NCBI RefSeq assembly: GCF_963678635.1
Contig: NC_087063.1
Location: 75,167,617-75,231,616 of the forward strand
Direction of reading: 5' to 3'
Source: Symsagittifera roscoffensis
Lineage: Eukaryota > Xenacoelomorpha > Acoela > Convolutidae
DNA length: 64,000 nt
The notes beneath the pieces are model-generated. The model made no database searches. It worked only from the letters and a program-made list of their open reading frames with translations, and was not told where the DNA came from. Shown piece after piece: positions 23,618 through 35,131 of this stretch. Position 1 is the stretch's first letter; the number at the start of each line of letters is the position of its first letter. Made by a program: the position numbers and the translations under genes.

Positions 23618-26600
23618 AAGCTAACATCATGTGGTGCAAACCGCAGGAAGTCTGTCAGAAGGAGGTGGAATTTCTGGTCAACTACCAGCACACAGTGTTT
23701 GATTTCACCTCATCTGGCATTGGGCGTTCTTCATTTCTAGACAAAGAACTTGGTTGCCACAAGGAAGTTCAAGTCTACACAATTTTGGAAAACTGGAAGC
23801 TTTTGGTAAGCGACTGCTCTAGAAGTTTTGAGTCCAAATGTACACAAATTGCAAAAATTGTGTCACATTTGAGCAACAAAAATATTGAAAGTTTCATGAA
23901 AAATTATTCGACACTTCAACGACAAAAGCTTGTAAGATCCGCTATCGCAACTTCTAGGATGCTCCCTGTCGAAAACAGAGCCCAACAGTTTCAAACAAGT
24001 GACAAAGTTTCTCTTGGAGAAAACCTCAATGCGATTGACGGATATCTCTTCAAGTTACACCATTGCCTGCGTCTCGACCAGAAATCAAAAGAATTTCTGA
24101 AATCTTGTGGCGTTGTAGATCATTTTTCACAGAACACTTGTATAGACACTATTAATAGGATTGAATGCTTTGACGATGAAACTCAAGTCTCACAATTAGA
24201 AGAACTGTTGGATGCCCTCATCAGAGTTAATTGTGATCCTCGTTCAGTGACTCAGTTACCAGATACAGAAATGACATTTCGTTCGATTCAAACTTTATGC
24301 TTGGATGATCACAACGAGCAATGGCATTTGGACGATCAAATCTTTTGCACACATCCTAAGCTTTCTTCCCAGACTGTGTTGAAATTTGGAGTTGTAACAA
24401 AACGAAAGAAGCTCTTGCATATGAACAGCGAGTCTATTCGTTTCAGTTTTGGACAGTATGAGAACATCTGTGATAGAATCAGGAGTATTTCTGTGAATTA
24501 CTCGGACCCCATGGACGTATTCAAGGAGCTCATTCAAAACGCGGATGACAGCGGGGCTTCTGAAATTCATTTTCTTCTGGATAAACGAGTTCGTTCACAG
24601 AGAGAACAAAGCAAGGTCCCTGACGTAGCGTGGGAAAAGTTACTAGAGCCTGCTTTATTGGTATTCAATAATTCTTTTTTCACGACCGACGATATTGATG
24701 GCCTTCAGAAATTAGGAACGGGATCCAAGCGTGAAAAAAGCAGCACAATTGGTAAGTTTGGTGTGGGTTTTAACTGCGTCTACAGTCTAACAGACACACC
24801 ATGTTTCCTGACACAAGTGGATGGTAAGGGTTGTGGAAACGTCTTTTTGCTGGATCCCATGTCAGTTATTGTGTCCGAGCCTGAACGTGGACGCAGACTG
24901 CAGCTCAGCCAGCAACTCATCAGGCGCTACTCAACGTTGATGGAAAGTTTCCTAAGTAGCAACCAAAACCTGAATGCGTGTGATGGAAAAACGATGTACA
25001 GGTTCCCTCTTCGGAAAACGTCCAAACTGGGATCCAGCGCGGTTTCAAACAAGAAACTGGGATCCAACACGGGTTCAATCGAGGAAATGGAAGGACGTTT
25101 AAAATCTCTGGGGTCAAAAATAAACCAGTTTCTTCTATTTTTGAATCACATTCGGCAAATAAAAATCTCAACAGTCGAGGAAAACGGTTTGATTACTGAA
25201 TTACTTTCCGCTAAAAAAGAGATTCTGGACTCGATTGAAAGCAGATACAGGGATTTTTTGCATTTATGTGATTCAAATCAAAGTGAGTCGTCCAGTTTTG
25301 TCTACTCAGTTAAAATATCTGTAAATGATAAGTTTGAAAAATGGCGAATTTGCGACTACGTATCGGTACCAAACTCCCATTTTAGAGGGAAATCTACACG
25401 CGCTTCCGTTGCGTTTAGAACGGAACCAAATCTAAAGAGATCCGACGATAGTTTTCCTTCAGTGTTCTGTTTCTTACCGCTCGAAGCTGCATCTAACGGC
25501 CTCGCTAATGAAAACGTTCAATTTCCTGTTGTTGTCAATGCCCAGTTTAAAATCGATGAATACAGACGAAACGTGAGTTTAAACGACACCTGGAATGTTG
25601 ACATTTTGCAAAATTCCTTGGGACCTGCATATGCAACGTTACTACGGGACCTCTTATACCCAATTATATCTCCCAGTAAATTTGAGCTCATTAAATTCAT
25701 GTCATATTTACCACAGTTGAACTCAGAAGGTGTCCTATTAACTGAAAGAAGCTTTGTATTTAACATATTTCGGGGCATGCTACACGCACTCAAAGATGTT
25801 GCATGTATGCCAATCGTGACCAAACATTTAAAATTTAAAATGTTATCCCAATCATCAGACGCGAACCTGACAAACTTTTACTTCTGTGAGGACAGTTCGC
25901 TTGCTGAACTCAAATTTAATATCTTGTATGACCTTGGATTTGAACTGAAGTTGAAGATGACCCAATTGAGTCCAAAACTGACCTCGCTTTTGAAACAGTC
26001 TGGCTTTGGAATTCAAGACGCGAACCAAAATCTGTACCTGGACCGCATATGTGAAGGAATAAAAAGTGCTACCCGAATTGAGGAAACTTGTTTTAAAAAC
26101 TCCCAAACTCTGATAGTATTTCTTGAATGGGCAAAAAACCAAATCATTAGTCATTTTTCACCTGAAATCCTTCCCATCTACCTTTCGTCTAATGGAACAC
26201 TGATGAGAAACAACGGCAAGCACAAACTATACAGCAGTAAGTTTTCCATACAAGAAGTTTTCCCGAAGATTAGATCCCAAATTTTGGACCCAGATGTTGA
26301 AGATATTTTGGAGGACATGAAAATCAGTTGTGAAATGTCATTGGAAACTTTTCTATCCGAATTCAAATCTCAGTATGTCAACTTGCGCCAAGGAAAAAAA
26401 TGTGTTTACAGCAACCAAAGCTTTCCAAAAATGTTGGAGATTCTTCATTTGGTCTGGCAGTTTTTTCTAGAAAATGAGACGAAAGTGGAAAAGGAAGTAA
26501 TATCAAAGTTTTCTATTTTGCCCTGTTCTGATAAAAACAACCGTTTGTTGTGTCTTCCAATTTCAAAAGGCAGCGAAGTGATCTTTTCAAAATTTGTTCC

Positions 26601-29600
26601 ACTGAAAATCGGGAGTGTGACAGGAATTCAGGTGGGGGACTTTGAGGGCTTCTATCAACTATATCCGAGTTTTGCCAAGGAATCGGATACACTACGCCAG
26701 TTTCTTTCCAAATTTGTGCTGACTAGTTGTCTGGAAGTTGAGCAAGAGATAAATATCCTGTACATTATCTATACGAAATCTGGTTTCGAGAGCTTCGATG
26801 ATGAGATAAAAATGAAATTGTACTCATATTTTCGGGAAAGCTGTGATGAATTTCTGTCCCCAGGGTCTCTTAGCCAACTGAAATGTCTCCCTATTTATGA
26901 GACTGCAACAGGTTCGTTTGAGCCCCTTCAAACCGAGCGTGGAGTCGTCTTTGTCGTTTTTGCTATCGAACAGTCGTTGCCCAGAAACGGTATTTTGTTA
27001 AAATCAACAACCATGGAAAAATATGTCTTCCAGGAAACCACAAAACGAGGAAGAAAGTTCCAGGAAATGTTAGGAATTATTGATAGAAACTGGCTGGAGA
27101 TGTACATTTTATTGATTGTTCCGATATGCTTCGAACGACTCAGTCAAAACGAAATGTGGTTCCATTTGAAATTCCTCCAGGAGCAAGTTGAAAAAGATAA
27201 CAATTCAATTAAAAATGAAGACTTGTACAAATTATTTACCTTTTTAAAGCAAACAAGTTTCATTGAAACGAGTAGTTCACTGCTCGTGGGAACAACAAAC
27301 TCAAACGTCACAGTGAAAACTTCTGACGTCATAATGAAAAGACCACCCGAATTATATGATGACGAACATATTCTGTTCCAGCAATTCGAAGAAGGATCCT
27401 TACTACCTGAGTATTATGTTCCCTTCAAAAATCTCCTAAAAAAATGTGGCCTACACTATAAAATAGCAAACGAAACCGAGTTTTGGCAGTTTGCTTCGAT
27501 GCAAGCGATGCGACCCCATGAAAAAGCCGGAGAAACACTTAACTACCATGATAATATGCGTAAAGTTTCCAGGGTTAATGACAGAATTTTGGAAGAGTTA
27601 ATGGCGAATTTTGTTAGACTGGAAATAGATGGCAGTAATTTTGACGAGTTTATGGATCTATCTTTGTTTCCAACAATCAATTCAGGCTTAAAACCTCTAA
27701 ATGAAAGTTATTGCCGCAAATACGCGTTGATTCTTGATCAAGTATCGCCTATTTTAACAAAAGAAATTTCGGAGTTCAATTTTGAACAAAAAATACTGCA
27801 AAGATTTAAAACGAAATTTTCAACCCAAATCAAAGAATTGTGGAAAAAAGCAATATTAAAGGAGCCAGCAGCAGAACAAGTTCTTAAAAACCTTAAGTAC
27901 ATTTTGGATGCACCCGAGAAATATTCAGCGGAAAAGGTCTGCTTAAGTCTTGATTTTGTTTCAAAGCACCCAAGTACACTACAAGAAGTGAAGGGTCTTT
28001 CATGCGTGAAGACAAGGACTAGGTCGGCTCAGCATCAGCCGAAGATGCTGGGTCCCCGACAGCTCTGTAAAATGTTCAAGTGTAGCGCGTGCTTAGGTGA
28101 AGATTGTCCGCTTAGAGAGTACATTGATGAGCCAGAAAACAGTCTATTAGCAGCTTGGGACAGTCTGGAAAAAATGGGAGCATCATCAGCGCCAAATCTT
28201 CAGCAGATTATCAGGGCTTTGTTTCAATGCAAAACAGAGTGTGATGATTTGAATTCAGAAGTTGCTACAAAGTCAACGGTGCCAAAAAGTAAAAGTGTCT
28301 GAGAGAGCAACCCTAATTTACAAAGTAAATTCAAGCACATTCAAAATAACTTATTGACGGCATCTTGGAATGAAGAGGATGTCAAATTATTGGACAGAGA
28401 TTTTCCACTTTTCCTTCTCCCAAAAAACAAAAATCAACCAGTTCAAATTGACCAGAAAATACTAGTGGATGATGTTAACTTGTTCGAACAAATAAAAATG
28501 AATCTGGAACAAGAGAAGGATGCAGTTAAAAAAGATATGACGAACAGTCATTTGGTAGAATTAACAGACTATTGGTTGATTCAAAAAATCAAAAAGTTAA
28601 CAGATTATGAGTCACCTCTGAAACCAGTTTTCCTGACCGAATTAGTGAAATATGAAATATCGTTGGATACTTTCAGCCCTGAAAACTCATCTGCGAAGGA
28701 AATTGATTTACAGTCTGTTTACGACAATCTCGAAAACGATTTGTTTCTCGAAGAAATTGAACACATTATCAATTACCATTCTGAACATAATAGACATTTT
28801 CTTTCAACTATACAAACCCAAATCAGCAAAACGAGCACATTTGACCTCAAAATAATCCATGGGGTTGAATTGATCCCTGTAAAAAAACTGAAAATTGACT
28901 ATCAAGTTATTTTTAAAAACCATGTTTTTGACGGAAAATCAGAGAAATACTTGCACGTTGAGGCAAAAGACAAAAAGTGTCGCATAATTTTTACTTGTAT
29001 TGCTTTTTCGGAAGCTACAAAAGAGAAAAACATTTTGCGAGAGGTGACATCAGCTCTGCTACAATATTGCGGACTAACTAATTTGGACACCCCACTAACT
29101 GATCTCTTGACTAAGTTTATATTTGAATGCTCCGATAATGATTCCAGAAGGAAACTCCTGGAGATTCACAAAATTCCACTTCTAAACAGTGCCGCGTTTC
29201 AACAAACTAACAGAGAAGATTTGATTGGCCGCAAAGTTCCGAAACACTTTGAATCGCTCATTGAGCATGATCCTTATCGGAGGTTTCGACCCAATGACTT
29301 CGTTGCTGTGAAGCAAACTCCCGATAGCGAAGATCACTCTTCGTTTTTCGTATACGGTCGGTTCTTAAATGTGGAGATTGAAGCAAAATGGGAAATTTGC
29401 CAATTCCCCATTTTGCAAATTCAAGTTGACAAGGACGAGGTGAAAAACATAAGTGGCAGCATTGTTTCGGCATTCAAGGAAAAGGTTGAAAAGAAATCAA
29501 AATTTGACAGAAATTTTCAGGAGGAACTCGAAAAAGATGTCGACTATTTGTTCAAAGTGTTTTGCACATTCATCAGCTTTTCCGATTCAGATGATGATGA

Positions 29601-30066
29601 CGTCAGAGAAAAACTGGACGTGTTGCTGGAGCGAGCAAAGTTGAGTATATTTTCAAAATACTCCACGTTTCCTTCTCTGGACGGAACTGGTCTTCTGGCA
29701 TCATTGATAAACAGAGTGGAAAATCAGTGGAAAAATAAAAACATTCCCAACACTCTTGGTCAAATAAACGAGCCAGAAGATGTAGTGAGGTCATTTTTTG
29801 AACATGATTTAGAAAAATTGCAAGCAAGAATCGAAATCAACCAGCGCAAGTTCGAAGAGGCTGGAAGAGTTTTGGGTTCAAAAAATCGTAACGATAACAG
29901 CGTTGACTTGATGGTACGGGGCGTGGAAATGCTGAACAAGCAGCACCCTAAACTGGCTAAGTTATGGCTGAAACAGGCTGAGCAGGACGCCGAAGTGTTA
30001 TATTTTCTGTGGAAGCGTCCAAAACGGAAAAGTAATATGAGCTGGATTGCGGATTGCGCCCTTAAG
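23618..30066 (+). CDS. SACS: sacsin-like exon 4 (repeat 2 and C-terminal region), interrupted by TGA
   Basis: One 6.45-kb exon, codons from 23620 after a split Glu codon. Repeat 2 has ELIQNADDSGASEIHFLLDK (24526 on), LLVFNNSFFTTDDIDGLQKL, IGKFGVGFNCVYSLTD (24748 on) and MYRFPLR, then VFCFLPLEAASNG and VVVNAQFKIDEYRRN. Near 28060-28110 is a Cys-rich stretch, FKCSACLGEDCPLREY. TGA at 28300-28302 stops the frame. The same frame then stays open for another 588 codons to the donor AAG|GTAATC. After the stop come KVPKHFESLIEHDPYRRFRP, comparable to the PxxxxHLLxxDxxxxFRPxEWV block of sacsin C-terminal halves, and AKLWLKQAEQDAEVLYFLW, the start of a HEPN domain. The stop lies in a Ser/Lys/Asn linker. 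No phase-neutral intron could be placed over it. Confidence 0.9.
25024..25080 (+). repeat. 30-bp in-frame tandem duplication in exon 4
   Basis: AAACTGGGATCCAGCGCGG at 25024 recurs at 25054 as AAACTGGGATCCAACACGG, giving KLGSSAVSNK then KLGSNTGSIE. The unit is ten codons, so the frame is kept. It falls in a loop after the MYRFPLR motif of repeat 2. Confidence 0.8.
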
Positions 30067-31226
30067 GTAATCATTTGTTTTCATTTGTTTGAAAAAGTAA
30101 TCCGAGTCGAGATGTTTGACTGATTTTTCCACCTTCAAAATTGAGATTTTGCTGCTTTGAGACTGAAAATCCGCGGTCAAAAAGCTATTTTAAGTCGAGC
30201 ACAAAATCGAAACAAATTCCACTCTGGTTGAAACCTAGGTCGAGCACAGTCGAAAAAAATCCATATTTGGTTTTAAAAAATGAAAACAAGGGACAAGTAC
30301 GCTCAAAGCAAGCACCCAATTTTGGTCGAAAAAGTCAAAAAAGAGGTCGAGCGCTGTCGAAACATAGTACTGCCCCACTTTTAAAAAATTTTTGAAAAAA
30401 AGCTATTTTCAAAAAATAATATTACATGAAAAAAAATGGCTCATTTAGTGCTTCCGTCAGGGAGTTGTTAATTGCGTTCTAGTAGCTTTAGAGGGAACCC
30501 TTTTAAAATTTGAGATCAGAGGAACTCGGACAAAAAACTCAAAGAAATGTCTTAATATCTAAGATAAACAGCTTTAGCGCAGATTTAGAATTGAAAAGAA
30601 AACCACTGCAAAATAGGAAATTTTAATTTGCAATAATACGTTTTTGAGGCCACAAGTTTGGGCTTGAATCATTTTTATAACTATTTCTGGTCAATTAATT
30701 CAAGTTATCAGCTGTTTTTAATCTTGGGTTTTACTTTTACACTTCTGGTTTTTGATTTCCACATTAGTTTATAGTCTAGAAAAATTCTAGTCTAGAAGTA
30801 AGTCAAAATATAGGTTGAACACAGTCGAACGGAGTCAAAATATGTGAATAATTTTACCGGTCGAGAATTTCGAATCATATCTGAATTGTGTCAATCAAAC
30901 GCAATTTTTCTTGAGTCGTGACGGCCAAAACATACCAAAGTTTGGCCCAGAAAAACGAATCATATCAAATGTTGGTCAAGACGGTGGAAAGACGCCGAGT
31001 TTTTCTCGAGAAAAAATGCAGATAAGTCGAGCAAACTTGGCCCCGGAAGTAATAAAATACTTTCAGATTTTTGCGGCCGAATTTCTGCATTTATTTCGAG
31101 GGTTTTGCACAATCTGCAAAGTATGCGAGGGCTTCGAATGGTTACAAAACCAAAGGCTTATTAGTTCCAATCCAAGCTTTTTTAATACTTTTTTTTGAGA
31201 TCGAAACATGTCTTCTTATTCTATAG
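30067..31226 (+). other. sacsin-like intron 4
   Basis: A 1,160-bp phase-0 GT-AG intron, GTAATC...TCTATAG. It contains several scattered GTCGAGCACAGTCGA-like repeats (about 30195, 30238, 30345, 30820) of unknown origin. Confidence 0.75.
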
Positions 31227-31544
31227 ATTATCCAGAACTCTTTATCATCAATTTCCGTGCTGAACCATGGAGGTGTTTTCGTGTTTTCCAACGAACTCTC
31301 GCGAGCTAATCTCAGAAGATTAGAAGCGAACTTTGAAAGCGGAGGTGAAAAGAAAGATGTTCTGGAAGTGATCGAACAGTTAAATCTGATGACTCTCCAT
31401 CGACCAGACAGAGGCCAAGAATTGACCTCGAGGGAAACCTTGTCGATGGATTTCATTATAAAAGCAAAGTTCAGCGCAGAAAAGACGCTTTCCATGGCTA
31501 AAAATGTCATTGAGAGCAGCATACTTCTGCAAAAAAACTCTTAG
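31227..31544 (+). CDS. SACS: sacsin-like terminal exon (end of HEPN domain)
   Basis: Encodes IIQNSLSSISVLNHGG to a terminal TAG, 105 codons, entering in phase 0 as required by the previous donor. The part DVLEVIEQLNLMTLHR followed by RETLSMDFIIKAKFSAEKTL is laid out like the last two helices of the sacsin HEPN domain, where family members also end shortly after a helix containing A and M/V residues. The stop is 13 residues after the last clear helix. A minus-strand ORF over the same bases is a shadow. Confidence 0.8.
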   Translation: MIQNSLSSISVLNHGGVFVFSNELSRANLRRLEANFESGGEKKDVLEVIEQLNLMTLHRPDRGQELTSRETLSMDFIIKAKFSAEKTLSMAKNVIESSILLQKNS

Positions 31545-32180
31545 GAGCACTCAGTTACCAAAACTCCGATCGACTGCAAATTTGATTAAAGTAACCCTTA
31601 AACCTTGAAAAGAGACGTGCATTCCTCAAATAGGATTTTTTCCTTTATGCCTCCCTCCCCTAAATGAAGAAAAATGAAAAAAAAAGTTTTATCAAAAAAT
31701 TGGACTGATTTTTTTTTACAAAAGCAGGGCCGATATCCCGAACGGTAAATCAAGCTAGAAAAATGCAAAATAAGCGAATTAAACGACAATTAAAAAAGCA
31801 TTTGGCATTTTTTTTATAAAGTTTATGTGCAGAAAACGACAAAAAATGAGAAAAAGTCAGTTTGAGACTAAATCAAGTAAAAATGCTTCGTTTTTAACAG
31901 TCCCATAATAATTTATTGCAAATCCTAGTGAATATAAATTTTGATATAAAAATTTTTATTTTCAGTTTTTGTCATTTAGGGTGATGGATAACCAAAAAGA
32001 ACCCTCAAATATTACGTTGATTCATTAAAAGCATGATCTCTGATTAATTTATTCCTCAAATTCTATAAACATAGTTTGAAAATCCAATCTCAGGCGATCA
32101 CTTTTGACAAATATTTAAACATCATAGATTTAAGAACCAAAAGAGCCTACAGCATTTTCAGATTGTAAATATAGCTTTGA
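31545..32180. other. 3' flank of sacsin-like gene
   Basis: AT-rich sequence with no gene recognised. It probably includes the 3' UTR. ATTAAA near 31585 is a possible polyadenylation signal. Confidence 0.35.
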
Positions 32181-32189
32181 TCAATTTTT

Positions 32190-32900
32190 GTATATTTATA
32201 AGGGTTTCAAGATTGCCAATTTGGCCCATTTGGATAGATCGACGCTCAATATGATTAATTTTACACGCGAAAGCGCAAATTAATCTGGCTCAGAAAACAG
32301 TCAATATTTAAATGAGATCATAGATATACATAGATATATTTCTAATTTCATAAATTTCTTGATATAGTTAAAAATTTTAGCCAACATTTTTTTATAGACG
32401 TTAAAAGAGAGTCAAAACAATCAGCATTTTGTCCTAATACAAGCAATCTGGTTTTTCCTACTTTTGAAGAAACGAATGGAGAATTTGTGCTGGGTGTGGC
32501 TTTAATTGGCTAATTTGAACGGAATTTCTTGTACCAGTCTGAAAAGAAAATTTCACTGCTGATCAAGCTATGTTCAATACGATGCTCGAAAAACTGGCCA
32601 GTTTGAGACAATTAACGCGTGTTGTTTTTTATTCTATTATGGCAGGCAGCTAATTAATAGTGAATTTTTTTCTTTTAATAAAAAATTATCCCCTTAAATG
32701 CTATATTTAATACAAATCGATATGTTTTGAGTCTCTTATTGTATAAAAAACAGCAAATGGTTTGCCTTAATTTGCTTTAAATGAATTTTTTGCAGTTTAC
32801 GCTTTAATAAGACGAAGTATTTTGCGCAATTTGTTCTCCAATTGGAATTTTTTGCGGCAAAATAGTCCCAATCTGATCGAATGTAACTTTAAAACAAATG
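32190..32900. repeat. dispersed repeat family C, copy 3 (decayed)
   Basis: Carries TAAGGGTTTCAAGATTGCCA followed by a TTTGGCCCATTTGG block, as near 14390. Also carries GAATTTGTGCTGGGTGTGGC near 32478, resembling the other terminus of the family. Confidence 0.45.
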
Positions 32901-33165
32901 GTCACAGGTGAAAATTTTTTAATTTAGAGTTTTGGACGAAAAACTCTTTCAGATGGTGTTTAATAAATTGGATCTTAATTATTTCCCCCTTCTTCGATTT
33001 TCAGAAATTCAATTTTGGCGGCCACATTTTGGCGGGCCAGTTAGTCTAGAAAAACAACATTTTTCTAGAGTCACCAGAAGACACCAAAATAACACGAAAA
33101 GCCTAAATATTAAAAAAAAACACCAAAAAACCTTAATACTTTGTCTCTTTCTCCAAAAGTCGGAA

Positions 33166-34210
33166 CCCGCGCTGGAGTTCCATGGATAATAATCGATAAT
33201 AATGTCATTTCGTAGTCAGTATCTATAAAATTAAGAGAACAATCGATAATAATTTATCAAAAATGGATTATACTCCTAGTATTTTTTATGCCAATATAAT
33301 CCATTATAATCGATTATATTCCATTATAATCCATTAAAAAATGGATTAAATTTCTTTTATTTCATGTACCAGTATAATCCCTGATAATCGGTTATAATCA
33401 ATTATAATAGATTTTTCGAGAGGATAGTCATGAATTTTACAACGTTTTTTCGAAATTATCGCATTTCCTGTTTAGTGCTGCTGCTACGTTTTAGGTTCCA
33501 TAAACTCTTACGTTTCACTTTTCAATTTTTCCATTTTTTGTCTCATACACCCCATTTACCCCCTCCCTGGTTACACCCAACCCCTCTATTTACCCCTCCC
33601 CCCGTTTTGCTCCCTGTTTCCCTCCATGTTCCGTGTAAATCATTCCCCCCTGGGAGAGGGGGTTTATGATTTACACCCCCACCCCAGTTTAACCCCCATA
33701 TTAGTTTAAACCCCCGACCCCGTTTACTGAACGTGGGCGGGGTAAAAATGAAGGGGGTAGAACAACTGAGTAACTTCTAACGGGGGGGGGGGGGGTGGGG
33801 GTCAACTTTAGTAAACATGGGCGTGGGCGTAAGGATAATTGCAGGGGAGTGGGGGAGGGGTTTGGGCAAATGCGGATGGGGGGGGGGGCGAAGTTGGGGG
33901 GGGGGGGGTGGGGTTAGACTGCGAGTAGGCCGTGAGTAACGCAGAAATGTTGCAAGTTTTACAAATGATTGTGCAAAAAATTGTAAAAATTATAATCCGT
34001 TATAATCAATTACAATGGTTTTTAATTGGATTATAATCCATTATAATGGATTTTAATGGATTGTGTTTGAACGAAAATAATCGATCTCAATGGCAAAATA
34101 GTCGATTTCGTGGTCTAAATTTGCAACAGTATTGGATTATAATGACAAAATTTTAGACAACAGTTTTCCATTATAATCGATTATTATCCATGGAACTCCG
34201 GTGCGGGAAC
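33166..34210. mobile_element. TIR element with TATAATCGATTATA arrays and G/C-run core
   Basis: The left end GGAGTTCCATGGATAATAAT and the right end ATTATTATCCATGGAACTCC are inverse over at least 30 bp, with CCCGC/GCGGG just outside. Inside each end lie repeated ATTATAATCGATTATAAT-like words. The core (33540-33910) switches abruptly from C-rich to G-rich and is self-complementary in places. About 1.05 kb with no coding capacity; family unknown. Confidence 0.75.
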
Positions 34211-34439
34211 AATTTAAAAGTTGTGTAACCGGTTAAAACAAAAAAAATGAGACCCGAAAATAATTATAACTATTTCTGAGAAAAAACCAAAACACTTCTT
34301 GTCCTATAATTCGCTTGTTTTGATTTTATTGAAATCTGTTAATTGTGCATAGTTGAATTAATTTACTCGGCAACTTAAATATTGAGACTTTTTTAAAATG
34401 CTATCATTTTTACTCAAGACGTTTCAAACAAAACTTCGC

Positions 34440-34890
34440 GTGTCAGGGCAAATTCATCATTGTTCGAACTCATCTACAAGGTATCTTAACCAGTTTTCGG
34501 TAAAAAGACTTCATCACTTTTTCAACGAAAAATAATAAATATGCCCTTTTTCTACAATATCTCAAGAGCAAAATGATCAATTTATTGTCTTGCCGCAAAT
34601 TATGTGGCCCGAATAGCTTGCGTCAATTAAGTATGGAATGATTTCTGAGCCCAACTTGCCGAGTGCGCTAAGTGTTAAAGGTAACATGATATGCAATATT
34701 TGTCCTCAATTAATCGAATTGCCATTTTCAAACCACCATAATTTTCCAAAAAATTAACGCGGGTATAATATCTTTATAGGTTTGGGTTTGTTAGATCATT
34801 TTTTTTCGGATGATAAGAAAACCTAAATATACCTGAAAAATAAACAACCCGAGCACAAATATACCGTCTTTTTCTTCGAAAGTCGGCACA
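34440..34890. repeat. dispersed repeat family C, copy 4 (inverted, decayed)
   Basis: Contains the inverse of the terminus seen at 14220 (CCCGAGCACAAATATACCGT, 34848-34868) and an AATTAACGCGGGTATAAT block near 34753. It abuts the proposed 3' end of the RGS22 gene. Confidence 0.4.
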
Positions 34891-34896
34891 TTTATT
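34891..34896 (-). terminator. candidate polyadenylation signal of RGS22
   Basis: AATAAA on the minus strand, about 175 nt downstream of the proposed TAG at 35069. Position only; no transcript evidence. Confidence 0.35.
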
Positions 34897-35068
34897 CTTG
34901 TTATATATCTGTTTATGTATTTCTCTATGTATATATTAATATATCTATGCTTATGTTGTATATCTCGCTTCAGTTTCAGTTTCTCGCTGTCGAGTATTGT
35001 GATGGATGATTGATAAATAGATGCTTGTAGATTCTTTTTTTGTGTTGATTTCTGTGGATACCTCTCCC

Positions 35069-35131
35069 CTATCGTCTGTTCTCCTCGAATCTCACTTGGT
35101 CTGCTATGGCATGGTTCTGAGCGTCCAATGC
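35069..35131 (-). CDS. RGS22: RGS22 terminal exon 9
   Basis: Strong acceptor CTTTCTTTTTTTCAG followed in phase 0 by ALDAQNHAIADQVRFEENRR and TAG. The 63-nt length keeps the whole model in frame. It is separated from exon 8 by a 2.1-kb intron full of repeats. The alternative is that exon 8 or another exon ends the gene. Confidence 0.55.
   Translation of the reverse strand, partial: ALDAQNHAIADQVRFEENRR

Larger units (their letters stand above)
17153..31544 (+). pseudogene. SACS: sacsin-like gene, five exons, two in-frame stops
   Basis: Joining 17153-17278, 17689-17870, 20773-22556, 23618-30066 and 31227-31544 gives 2,953 codons with all four introns in matching phase (0, 2, 1, 0) and GT-AG borders. 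Sacsin is a giant HSP90-like ATPase co-chaperone. Here residues 1-190 form sacsin repeat 1 (QNADDA box; KVGKFGLGFN; GTIFRLPLR). Residues about 985-1180 form repeat 2 (ELIQNADDSGA at 1001; IGKFGVGFN at 1075). Residues about 2800-2952 resemble the C-terminal HEPN domain. No HPD-bearing J domain and no ubiquitin-like domain were found. Human sacsin has more repeats and is longer. TAG at 17812 (residue 84) and TGA at 28300 (residue 2259) lie in frame. Because everything else is intact, this may be a very young pseudogene, a nonsense allele, sequence errors, or a gene using readthrough. The pseudogene label is provisional. Confidence 0.8.

Noticed and set aside
24745-24765. Perfect donor-like GGTAAGTTTG inside sacsin exon 4
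   Set aside because: It encodes the invariant IGKFG lid motif and the frame continues open for thousands of bases; treated as coding coincidence.
28289-28335. A tiny intron that would splice out the TGA at 28300
   Set aside because: Donor-like GTAAAAG at 28289 with acceptors at 28325 or 28335 gives 37 or 47 nt, both too short and not multiples of three, so the downstream frame would be lost.
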